Of a stretch of DNA of 34,700 nt, positions 7,710 through 15,573 are shown piece after piece (the first letter of the stretch is position 1; each line of letters begins with the position of its first letter). The position numbers were made by a program, and so were the translations under genes. The DNA comes from Kapaibacterium sp038202665 (GTDB lineage: Bacteria; Bacteroidota; Ignavibacteria; Kapaibacteriales; Kapaibacteriaceae), in NCBI GenBank assembly GCA_038202665.1, contig JBBRES010000003.1, forward strand, positions 1 to 34,700, read 5' to 3'. The notes below the pieces were generated by a model. That model was not told where the DNA came from. It saw only the letters and a program-made list of their open reading frames with translations, and did not search any database.

Positions 7710-7713
7710 CGTG

Positions 7714-7721
7714 TATTTTTG
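7714..7721 (+). promoter_or_regulatory. Candidate -7 box (TATTTTTG) for the divergent GT2 gene
   Basis: TATTTTTG matches TAnnTTTG exactly and ends 17 nt before the ATG at 7739. It sits in the 45-bp gap between divergent start codons. No clear -33 TTG is seen at the normal distance. Confidence 0.5.
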
Positions 7722-7738
7722 TGCCAATCCCTACCCCT

Positions 7739-8740
7739 ATGAAGTACTCCATCATCGTTGCCATCTATAACCGTCCAGATGAATTGGACGAGTTACTAGA
7801 AAGCCTTACACATCAGTCCTACACCGACTTCGAAGTAATCGTTGTGGAGGATGGTTCGACCATTCCTTGCAAGGAAGTTTGCGACCGGTATCATGGTCGG
7901 CTCCACGTGCAGTATTACAGCAAGCCGAACACAGGACCGGGTCCGTCGCGAAACTTCGGCTGCAGACGTGCCACGGGCGACTACTTCTTGTTCATCGACT
8001 CAGACTGCACAGTTCCCGAACAGTACATGCAGGCGATCGAGACTGCGGTTGAAGCACAGCATTTGGATGCCTTTGGTGGACCCGATCGTGAGCACGTCTC
8101 TTTTTCACCCATGCAAAAAGCCATCAGTTATTCGATGACGTCGTTCCTTACCACCGGAGGTATACGTGGGAAGAAGGTTCGCGTTGGCGGGGTTTTTCAT
8201 CCTCGCTCGTTTAACATGGGAATCTCCCGCGCAGTGTTCAACAAGACGGATGGCTTTGCGCAAATGCGATTTGGCGAGGACGTGGAGTTTAGCATACGCA
8301 TGATTGAGCACGGATTTCGAGTTGGTCTGATCCCAGATGCCTTTGTGTATCACAAGCGACGCACCGACTTAAAGAAGTTCTTCAAACAAGTGCACAATAG
8401 CGGCATGGCACGCATCAGCATCTTCCTCCGACATCGGGATTCCCTCAAGCTCACGCACACTCTCCCTGCCGCCTTCACCGTGTATTGCCTTGTTGCAGTG
8501 CTGTACACACTCTTTGAGCCACATGGTTGGGTAGCTGCCGTGCCGTTGGCATTGTTTGTTGTGGCCGTGTTTACAGAGGGGAGTGTTCGGTACCGTTCAG
8601 CATCGTTGGGCATACTCTGCATTGCCGCTTCCGTTGTGCAACTGATCGGTTACGGAATTGGATTTATCCGCGCCGTGGTGTGGCGCATCATCATGAACAA
8701 GCCGGATGTGGTAGCGTTCGAACGAACGTTTTACAAATAG
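7739..8740 (+). CDS. Glycosyltransferase family 2, membrane-associated
   Basis: A 333-residue inverting glycosyltransferase with a GT-A fold. It begins MKYSIIVAIYNRPDEL; the nucleotide-binding VVEDGS is at 35-40, the metal-binding DSD at 87-89, and the catalytic-base region GED at 179-181. The C-terminal third has about three hydrophobic segments, probably anchoring it in the inner membrane. A GTG at 7721 lies in frame, but it is part of the promoter box and the ATG at 7739 starts exactly at the conserved first strand. It is one of only two plus-strand genes. Its end overlaps convergent GT9 by 10 bp. Substrate unknown; likely surface polysaccharide. Confidence 0.88.
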   Translation: MKYSIIVAIYNRPDELDELLESLTHQSYTDFEVIVVEDGSTIPCKEVCDRYHGRLHVQYYSKPNTGPGPSRNFGCRRATGDYFLFIDSDCTVPEQYMQAIETAVEAQHLDAFGGPDREHVSFSPMQKAISYSMTSFLTTGGIRGKKVRVGGVFHPRSFNMGISRAVFNKTDGFAQMRFGEDVEFSIRMIEHGFRVGLIPDAFVYHKRRTDLKKFFKQVHNSGMARISIFLRHRDSLKLTHTLPAAFTVYCLVAVLYTLFEPHGWVAAVPLALFVVAVFTEGSVRYRSASLGILCIAASVVQLIGYGIGFIRAVVWRIIMNKPDVVAFERTFYK

Positions 8741-9804
8741 TCTGTGACGGCGTTCGCAACACGCTCAACAGACAGGTGGTCCATGCACTGATAATCAGGA
8801 TTCGTGCATGCATGTTTGAAGTAGCACGTGCACGGTTTATCGGGTTGCAGCAAAATGCCTCTACCGTACAACTCGAATTCATGCGGATTGAAGATGTTGT
8901 TCATCAACACCACGCGTTTGCGTAAGCCAATGGCTGCGTGAAGCCCCATCGTTACCGTGGTAACAACTGCATCGCATGCATTGACGAGAGCAAAGAACTT
9001 CTTGATCGAGAATGTACCGGGATAGTATGCACCAGTTGTGGTAGCAATCGATGCATTGCGTTCATGTTCGGCCGGACCTCCGAGAAGTACCACTCTGCAA
9101 CCGCGTGCAGTAAGGATCAGCACGAGTTCTTCCCACGAGGTGAGTGGCCACTCACGCGCAACCCAACGGTCGCCACAGCCTGTATTCAAGCCTATGAGAG
9201 GTCCGTTGCCACTGGGAAGGGGGCAAGGCGCTGGACCCGGATCGTCGATCACATACTCTTGTTTCGCATACGGTAGGTTACAGATCGCGTAAATCTCTTC
9301 GGGATACGAGAGTGTGTTTTTCTGATTCACATCATCAAACAAACCCGTCAGGAATTTTGGAACGGCTCGGTCATCCACAGGATGTGGACGTCCATTCTCC
9401 CACGTATAGCCAAAGCGCGTCTGTGCGGTAACAGAGGCCATGATGGCGCATGCATGCGGGTCTTTGTCGAGGTTAATCACAACATCGAACGACGTTGCTT
9501 GAATCGTCAGCACATTCTCCAGCGTAAACGCCATCCGTTTATGCACGCTTAGCGGAAGCACATCCACTGCCTGCGTCAGCCACCAAATCTCACGCTCGGG
9601 GTAGCGTTCTTGGAGGGCGGAAAGGAGCGGGGTGGTACGGATCACATCGCCCGTTGCGGCGAGTTTGATGATCAGAATTCGACCAGTGATTTTGTCGTAC
9701 TGCGGGCACCCATCACAATGAACTCCAAGTTCCTTATGTGGTGTACATGGCACGTCGCCACGGAAATGAGAACAGTCGGAATGGATCACCATCGATGAGC
9801 TCAT
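8731..9804 (-). CDS. Glycosyltransferase family 9 (heptosyltransferase-like) with Cys-rich N-terminus
   Basis: A 357-residue protein of the ADP-heptose:LPS heptosyltransferase family, expected to extend the LPS core or a related glycan at the inner membrane face. KLAATGDVIRTTPLL (near 47-61) is the family's first loop, and a C-terminal Cys cluster (KPCTCYFKHAC) resembles that of WaaC/WaaF-type enzymes. The first 35 residues carry an extra Cys/His cluster: Cys11, His13, Cys20, His23, His29, Cys30, Cys33, suggesting a bound metal. It starts 1 bp after the stop of the preceding outer-membrane protein gene, in a run with GT2 and a T9SS cargo. The in-frame Met5 is an alternative start. Confidence 0.85.
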   Translation of the reverse strand: MSSSMVIHSDCSHFRGDVPCTPHKELGVHCDGCPQYDKITGRILIIKLAATGDVIRTTPLLSALQERYPEREIWWLTQAVDVLPLSVHKRMAFTLENVLTIQATSFDVVINLDKDPHACAIMASVTAQTRFGYTWENGRPHPVDDRAVPKFLTGLFDDVNQKNTLSYPEEIYAICNLPYAKQEYVIDDPGPAPCPLPSGNGPLIGLNTGCGDRWVAREWPLTSWEELVLILTARGCRVVLLGGPAEHERNASIATTTGAYYPGTFSIKKFFALVNACDAVVTTVTMGLHAAIGLRKRVVLMNNIFNPHEFELYGRGILLQPDKPCTCYFKHACTNPDYQCMDHLSVERVANAVTDYL

Positions 9805-9805
9805 A

Positions 9806-10552
9806 TTAGAGACGCACTTGGATCATGAACGTAAAGTTCACTTGCCATACCAGACTTTCCGGGCCTTCGTTTCGACGATCAGTTGTGAGGAGTTCACCAC
9901 GACCGCCCTCTGATGTCTGCTTCATGTCTCGTCCTATGAAGTTCACAGCACCAAGGCCAACACTCGTATTGAGGAATACCGGATAGTAGATCTCGCCTTC
10001 TATTCCGATTCGCGCGAGCGCACCTAAGCGAAACACGTCGGGCTTTGTTGGAATCGTTTTATTGACCGTTGGAACACCGTTGGCATACGTGTACACAAAC
10101 TGCAGCTCGTTATTGGTGAACATCGTTCCTCGGAGTTCAACCCCAGAGTACACTCGCGCATACGCGAGAGGGAATTCAAGAAACGAATACTCGAACCCCG
10201 CGAGCACGGTGTATGCTTGGTTTGTGTGTTTGAGAAACACCGTGTTAAAAGTTGCCGCCCACGATTGGGCACCGGTATAGGACGTATAGTCGAAGCCGAA
10301 CGGCACGCGGAAGGTTTTCTGCTTGTCAAGATCTGCATACGCACGAATGCCCCATCCAAACTGCATACCATCAAACGAGCCGCCCGTTGGAACCGTTGAG
10401 TCTTCGCCCACTAAACGGTACGTTGCGGGGTTATCGTTGACAATCCATTGCGTTGACAAACCGGTTCCGACTCGAAACCGAACTTGGGCATCAACGCTTG
10501 TGGCGAACGCAAGTGTTGCAAACACCACGAACAAGAAAATGCTGAACTTCAT
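9806..10552 (-). CDS. Outer-membrane beta-barrel protein (unknown function)
   Basis: A 248-residue exported protein without a recognised family. The signal peptide is MKFSIFLFVVFATLAFATSV plus DA, likely cleaved after Ala22 (VDA|QV). The body is rich in Gly, Tyr, Phe and Thr with alternating strands, and it ends in WQVNFTFMIQVRL, a typical final barrel strand with a hydrophobic terminus. It begins 3 bp after the stop of the GT2 gene and ends 1 bp before the GT9 start, so it is clearly in the same operon. A role in export or display of a glycan or cargo made by the neighbours is possible but unproven. Confidence 0.75.
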   Translation of the reverse strand: MKFSIFLFVVFATLAFATSVDAQVRFRVGTGLSTQWIVNDNPATYRLVGEDSTVPTGGSFDGMQFGWGIRAYADLDKQKTFRVPFGFDYTSYTGAQSWAATFNTVFLKHTNQAYTVLAGFEYSFLEFPLAYARVYSGVELRGTMFTNNELQFVYTYANGVPTVNKTIPTKPDVFRLGALARIGIEGEIYYPVFLNTSVGLGAVNFIGRDMKQTSEGGRGELLTTDRRNEGPESLVWQVNFTFMIQVRL

Positions 10553-10555
10553 AGG

Positions 10556-11587
10556 CTATACTCGTTCTCGAATGCTATAACGCTGAGTTTCAAGGGAGTT
10601 CTTTACGATAAGCTCACCAATCAGACCTATTGAAATGAGCTGAACACCAACAATGATCATGGCAACACCAAACAGAGCGAGGGGACGCTGACTCAGTGAG
10701 GTAAGTCCCAAGAACCACTCTATCACGAGGTAGAGATCTGTTGCAAATCCAACAACCGCAATGAGTGACCCAACAGTTCCAAAGAAGTGCAATGGGCGCT
10801 TGACGTAGCGCGTGGTAAACATCACCGTTAGGAGGTCGAGAAATCCCTTGAGAAATCTACTTGCTCCAAACTTCGATGTACCATACTTGCGGGAATGATG
10901 TAAAACGGGGATCTCCGTTACACGAAAACCTTCCCAATGGGCAAGGGCAGGTATGTAGCGATGCATTTCGCCGTACACCTGCACGGTGTCTACGACTTCA
11001 CGACGGTACCCTTTGAGGCCACAGTTGAAATCATGCAACTTAATGCCACTCATCATCGATGTGACGGCATTGAAGAGTTTCGACGGTATCGTTTTATGCA
11101 ACGGGTCATGTCGTTTTCGTTTCCAACCAGAAACGAGATCAAATCCTTCATCGAGCTTTGAGATCAAGGCAGGAATCTCGTTCGGATCGTCTTGCAGATC
11201 TGCATCCATCGTGATAACGATATCTCCGGTCACTTCTGCGAACCCCACTGCAAGTGCAGCGGACTTCCCATAGTTACGCCGAAAACGAATCGCCTTGAAC
11301 TTTTGGTTTTTCGAATGGATATCGCGGATGACGTTGAACGATGCATCCGTTGAACCATCGTCTATGAAGATCACTTCGTAGTTGTTGCGCGTGACTCTGT
11401 CGAGCACTTGCTCGAGTTGACGTGAGAGTTCTGGCAGTGACTCTTCTTCATTCAGCAATGGAATCACAACGCTTACTTTTTTAGCAGTGAGCGTTGGAAC
11501 AGTTCCGCCGCCGTCTCTACGCTGTTCATTGCGCGGTCGGTACCGTCGTCGTCTGTTTCGCTGTTGGTCGTTGTTCTCTTCACTCAT
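10556..11587 (-). CDS. GT2 polyprenyl-phosphate glycosyltransferase (DPM1/GtrB-like)
   Basis: A 343-residue enzyme that likely transfers a sugar from a nucleotide donor to a polyprenyl phosphate. Features are VSVVIPLLNEEES (38-50), FIDDGSTD (74-81), NYGKSAAL (105-112), and the metal-binding DAD of MDADLQDDP (128-130). Two C-terminal hydrophobic helices at about 260-325 are typical of the GtrB/ArnC type. The first 30 residues are very rich in Arg, Asn and Gln, an unusual extension. The frame is open to 11638, but the ATG at 11587 is chosen because it lies 7 bp after the preceding stop and avoids overlap with the T9SS cargo gene. The product may feed the GT9 downstream. Confidence 0.87.
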   Translation of the reverse strand: MSEENNDQQRNRRRRYRPRNEQRRDGGGTVPTLTAKKVSVVIPLLNEEESLPELSRQLEQVLDRVTRNNYEVIFIDDGSTDASFNVIRDIHSKNQKFKAIRFRRNYGKSAALAVGFAEVTGDIVITMDADLQDDPNEIPALISKLDEGFDLVSGWKRKRHDPLHKTIPSKLFNAVTSMMSGIKLHDFNCGLKGYRREVVDTVQVYGEMHRYIPALAHWEGFRVTEIPVLHHSRKYGTSKFGASRFLKGFLDLLTVMFTTRYVKRPLHFFGTVGSLIAVVGFATDLYLVIEWFLGLTSLSQRPLALFGVAMIIVGVQLISIGLIGELIVKNSLETQRYSIRERV

Positions 11588-11594
11588 GATGCGA

Positions 11595-12371
11595 CTACTG
11601 CTTAATGAATAGAGATCGTGCTGTACTTCCGTCGGCATGCGTTAGCGCGAGAACGTACGAAGCCGTAGCCAAGTGTGCTGTGTTCACACGCAGGTCTGAC
11701 CCTTCCGCCGTTCCGCCTTCTATAGCACGTCCTTGGAGATCGTACACGGTGTACGAACGTAACGGGGCCGAAGCCTTGACGTACACAACGTCTGTACATG
11801 GCTGTGGGAACACCGATACTGATTGTTCTGCTTTCTCATGCACGGTCAACGTCGTGGTGTTATACCACACAAGGAGCTTGAAAAGGGTAATGCTTGGGTT
11901 CACGATTTCCAGGCTTGCATTCGGCACAAGCTTGGCCTTTGCAACGTTGTCTGGGAAGTCTGTGTACCCGTCAACAATCCAAGCAGAATCGATCAGTTCC
12001 GGAAGCGGTGTCAACCACGTCCAATTCAACGTCCCGCCATCCCAGTTTACTTGGAGTTTGTACTCCTCGCGGTAGGCCGTACCTGGTGCAAGGTATCGAA
12101 AGTCACGCGGACTCAACCAGATAACCTCTTCAGTAGGAGGAGCGCTCCACACATAGAAGATTCCAGAAGGAAGCGGCAATGTAGGGATCTCGATCTCGTT
12201 GAGAGCGGAATCCACGCCTGCCGTTCCCAGTCTGCTTGCTCCAAGGAACATCGTATAGCTCTTCGATCCGTTAGGCGTTGTATTCTTTGCAGTCAACGCA
12301 ATCGTTGGAGTTTGTGCAAAGGATGCCACGGACGTGAGGAGAGTGAAGGCGGCAAGGACGTAGAGCTTCAT
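11595..12371 (-). CDS. T9SS-secreted protein with type A sorting domain (258 residues)
   Basis: An exported protein of unknown function. The signal peptide MKLYVLAAFTLLTSVASFA is likely cleaved after Ala19. Residues 20-180 hold no domain I recognise. The C-terminal 72 residues (from about 186) form a T9SS type A sorting domain: VSVFPQPCTDVVYV, then YTVYDLQGRAI, then LATASYVLALTHADG, ending RSLFIKQ. The family should be carried through the outer membrane by T9SS and anchored or released after the sorting domain is removed. It is the first gene of a run with GT2, an outer-membrane protein and GT9, and lies after a strong terminator; no clear promoter box or Shine-Dalgarno sequence was found. 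Confidence 0.82.
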   Translation of the reverse strand: MKLYVLAAFTLLTSVASFAQTPTIALTAKNTTPNGSKSYTMFLGASRLGTAGVDSALNEIEIPTLPLPSGIFYVWSAPPTEEVIWLSPRDFRYLAPGTAYREEYKLQVNWDGGTLNWTWLTPLPELIDSAWIVDGYTDFPDNVAKAKLVPNASLEIVNPSITLFKLLVWYNTTTLTVHEKAEQSVSVFPQPCTDVVYVKASAPLRSYTVYDLQGRAIEGGTAEGSDLRVNTAHLATASYVLALTHADGSTARSLFIKQ

Positions 12372-12402
12372 GTGGTGACGTTGGATCGTGTTGGAATAAA
12401 AA

Positions 12403-12428
12403 AAAGGCAGCAGTTTCCTGCTGCCTTT
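12403..12428 (-). terminator. Rho-independent terminator after the 1031-residue T9SS protein
   Basis: An 11-bp stem (arms 12403-12413 and 12418-12428, core GGCAGCAG with CTGCTGCC) has a 4-nt loop. On the minus strand it is followed by a run of about nine T. It separates the large cargo cluster from the 258-residue cargo and glycosyltransferase cluster. Confidence 0.9.
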
Positions 12429-12447
12429 CTTTTGAAATCGCCATTGT

Positions 12448-15400
12448 TTAGCGGACGATCGTCACCGTAGAGGTGAAGATGTTGCCACCGTTGCTGAGCT
12501 TCACGATATAACGACCGGCAGGAAGAGCAGCAGCATTGAGATCTGCGCTATACATACCCATCGTCATGTCTGTGTCCACCATCGTGGCCACGAGCTCACC
12601 AACTGCATTGTAAAGACCTAGAGTAACACGGCCATTGTTTACAACTGTGTAGTTCACGGCAGCCGTTTGTGCGACTGGGTTTGGAGCTACTGCAACTGTA
12701 AGTGTGTTGGCGCCAACTTCTTCGGCCATAAGGCGAATCGCTGGTGTGTTGCTATTGTCAATCTTGATTGTATTCGTAACGCCGGACTTTACTGAACCAA
12801 GGATCGAACCTGTCACTGCGTTAACCACAGTATAGTTGCGATCTGGATAGTTCATTGTCAACGACATTGGGAACGAAACACCTTGCAAGTTGATCACTGG
12901 ATTCACAACATCTTCTACATACATGTTCGTGCTGAAGCGAACATCGAAGAGGTTTAGTGGAGCAACTGGAGGCAATTCGAACATTTCACGTGCTTCAACC
13001 TTCGTACGCTCTGCAAGGTAGAGATTCGTTGACTTGCCGCTTACGTCGTTGATCGACACTTGTGTTGCACCAGCGAGAACGCTGTTGCGAGCTGAAGTCA
13101 TGTTGATACCGGTCTTCCTGTTGGAACGAGCCGACATCATCAAGTATCCGTGACCGCTGATCTTCAACCAGTGACCACGACCTGGTACGACTTCAGTAAT
13201 CGCCTCATAACCACGATCGGTGTTATAGCGATAGATGTCACCCAAGATCTCCGCACCTGTCGAACTGATGGCCAAGAGGCTGACTGCTTCTACGCTGATA
13301 GGTGTAGACAACGAACCGATCGTGTTCCAACCATCAAACAGTTCTGTAGGATACGTCTTATCATCGATGCGCGTGATACGAACACCGGCGATTGTCTTAT
13401 CAATCTCGTCTGCATACTTGATGAAGTAGCCAATACCTGGCTTCACTGTCTGGTTCTGCTGGTACGCGCTCTGTGAGAAGAACACTGGAATGTTGAGCGC
13501 CTTCTTAAAGACGTCACGATAGAATGCCGATGATGGATTCACAGGAACCGAGAGAAGGTTCCAACCCTTGTTGATAACAGGGAAGGACACAACCTTTGGA
13601 AGTGTGTACTCGATAGCGAACGCTGTGATGTCTGCATCACGAATCGTAAAGGAGTACTTCGTTCCACCTAGGTTCGTTGCTTGACGCATGTTCACGTTGA
13701 AGCGCTCACCATTCAGAATATCACGGATGAACAGATCAGATCCCGCAGGGAAATCATCTGTATCCCATGATACTACGATTGGATAGTTAAGAGCGCTACC
13801 TGCGCTGAAGCGGCAGATGTAGACAAGTGTTGTGTCCGAATAGATGTTCCGAATGTCGCGCGAGGAGAACTTCGGACGGCTTGTGCTAGCAGACCACAGA
13901 TCACCAAGACCGAACTGATAGATATCATTTCCATCTGGCGTTTGCGGATACCAACGTGCACCGAATCCATTCAATGCGTTTTGATATACGGTTTCGCCGA
14001 ACAGTGTGTCTACGGAGTCACGAGCGCGGGCTCCAACTCCGAAGATGATATTCGTACGTTCGATAGGATTGTTCGAGTTACGAAGCTCAACACGGATACC
14101 ACGAGTTGGACCGGAAGGTCCAGCTTGCCATTGGTTGCTCTCGTCGAACTGACTTGGCTCGAATGGTGGGCGGAAGTAGATGAACGTAACCTTCATGCGC
14201 ACTGGGGAAACGTCCGCCGAGTACGAAGAGAACGTCAAATATCCGATGTAAACGCCTGCTACCTCGCCGCCTTCACCAACTGCTAGTTCAGCTGGGTCGC
14301 AAATCACACGCATGTTTAGGTCACGCTGCAATACGGTTGCATTACCAAGTGGGTCTGTACCGTTCGTCGTTCCAAGGATACCCTTGTCGAGATACGATAC
14401 GAAACCTTGACGAACTGGATTTGGGAATGGGTTTACTTCACCCGATCCACCCTTGGTGAACGACTTGAATTTCAACCACTTTGAATCGGATTGGACGAAG
14501 ATGTCTGTCAAACGTGAACCAGCGGTAGCATTGATAACATCAATGTCACGTGTACCGATTCCATTTACAGCGTCATCATATGTTGAACCAGAGTCCAGAG
14601 TTACTGGATCTACGATAAACCATTGTTGGTTATTCGAATTGTCTACAGAGTCTGCAATACGGAAACGGCGATCTGAAACGCTTGTAAACGTAAAGCGTGG
14701 AATCTCGTCCGTTACTTCCAACCAAACCATGCCGAAGCGTGATGGACGAAGTGGGTCGCGAACTTGCTCTTGCTGGTTAGCGTCGACGTAGTAGTTGTCT
14801 ACGCCGCCGAGACCAGAGTAGCGGCCTGGAACTGGATCGTTCGGGAACGCAAGTTCCTTGCCAACTTGGAAGTCGTTGTAATACAGTGTGTCGTTTGTAA
14901 GGATGAGCGGAGTACGCGCACTTACCGGATTCGAAGCTGGGTTAGCCAAGACTCGGAAACGCATGTAGAACATCTCAACGAACGGACGCTGGTCACAAGC
15001 ATCTGCTGAATTTCCTGTCTGTGGAAGTGCCTTTGGCGAGATACCAGTAATCAAGACACGCTTACCACGCAAGCGGTTCTGGATTGGACTGTTAATCACG
15101 TTCTGATACGAGGTGTCTCTCGACACGTTCGTTGCAAACTCAAAGTCTTTAGCAAGGCAGCCGATAGGCATAGCTTGGTTACCACGAAGTGGACCATTCT
15201 TATCGATCCCTACGAACTCGACAGCCGTGCTATCGAATTGTACTTTGATCTTAAAGCTGTAGATCGGGAAAGCCTTGTACGTGGCTGTTGTGCGCCAGCA
15301 GTTCTTAATAAAAACTGGCACCAAAATCTCACGTACGCCATTGGCACCACTACGTGGCGCCCAGATGCGGCCGTCCGGGTAGTACGTTTGGTTCCAACCG

Positions 15401-15543
15401 GCGCCTTGGCCCGTCAGGGTAAGCGTCGGAATCTCGACCGCTTGGGCGTGTGCCCATTGCGACCCGATACCTGTCAACGCTGCAAACAAGAGAATAACGC
15501 CAATCTTGGCGCTACTTCCCCATAGAGCATATCGACGATTCAT
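12448..15543 (-). CDS. Large T9SS-secreted protein with cohesin-like N-terminal region (1031 residues)
   Basis: An exported surface protein of unknown function. The signal peptide ends near Ala33 (AHA|QAV). Residues about 85-205 look like a cohesin-type beta-sandwich (PIYSFKIKVQFDSTAVEFVG). The middle holds paired segments of the form GWNLLSVPV...GIGYFIKY and DGWNTIGSL...GRGHWLKI (about 660-800). The last 80 residues are a clear T9SS type A sorting domain: VAPNPVAQTA, LGLYNAVGELVATM, LPAGRYIVKLSNGG, ending VTIVR. An AGGAG Shine-Dalgarno sequence lies 5 nt before the ATG. It is the last gene of the tandem cargo set and is followed by a strong terminator. Likely an adhesin or scaffold rather than an enzyme, as no catalytic motif is seen. 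Confidence 0.85.
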   Translation of the reverse strand: MNRRYALWGSSAKIGVILLFAALTGIGSQWAHAQAVEIPTLTLTGQGAGWNQTYYPDGRIWAPRSGANGVREILVPVFIKNCWRTTATYKAFPIYSFKIKVQFDSTAVEFVGIDKNGPLRGNQAMPIGCLAKDFEFATNVSRDTSYQNVINSPIQNRLRGKRVLITGISPKALPQTGNSADACDQRPFVEMFYMRFRVLANPASNPVSARTPLILTNDTLYYNDFQVGKELAFPNDPVPGRYSGLGGVDNYYVDANQQEQVRDPLRPSRFGMVWLEVTDEIPRFTFTSVSDRRFRIADSVDNSNNQQWFIVDPVTLDSGSTYDDAVNGIGTRDIDVINATAGSRLTDIFVQSDSKWLKFKSFTKGGSGEVNPFPNPVRQGFVSYLDKGILGTTNGTDPLGNATVLQRDLNMRVICDPAELAVGEGGEVAGVYIGYLTFSSYSADVSPVRMKVTFIYFRPPFEPSQFDESNQWQAGPSGPTRGIRVELRNSNNPIERTNIIFGVGARARDSVDTLFGETVYQNALNGFGARWYPQTPDGNDIYQFGLGDLWSASTSRPKFSSRDIRNIYSDTTLVYICRFSAGSALNYPIVVSWDTDDFPAGSDLFIRDILNGERFNVNMRQATNLGGTKYSFTIRDADITAFAIEYTLPKVVSFPVINKGWNLLSVPVNPSSAFYRDVFKKALNIPVFFSQSAYQQNQTVKPGIGYFIKYADEIDKTIAGVRITRIDDKTYPTELFDGWNTIGSLSTPISVEAVSLLAISSTGAEILGDIYRYNTDRGYEAITEVVPGRGHWLKISGHGYLMMSARSNRKTGINMTSARNSVLAGATQVSINDVSGKSTNLYLAERTKVEAREMFELPPVAPLNLFDVRFSTNMYVEDVVNPVINLQGVSFPMSLTMNYPDRNYTVVNAVTGSILGSVKSGVTNTIKIDNSNTPAIRLMAEEVGANTLTVAVAPNPVAQTAAVNYTVVNNGRVTLGLYNAVGELVATMVDTDMTMGMYSADLNAAALPAGRYIVKLSNGGNIFTSTVTIVR

Positions 15544-15573
15544 AAGAACTCCTCTGATGAGTAGAATTACTGT

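Noticed and set aside
7721..7738. GTG start for the GT2 gene at 7721
   Set aside because: The G is the last base of the promoter box, and the conserved GT2 strand begins at the ATG at 7739.
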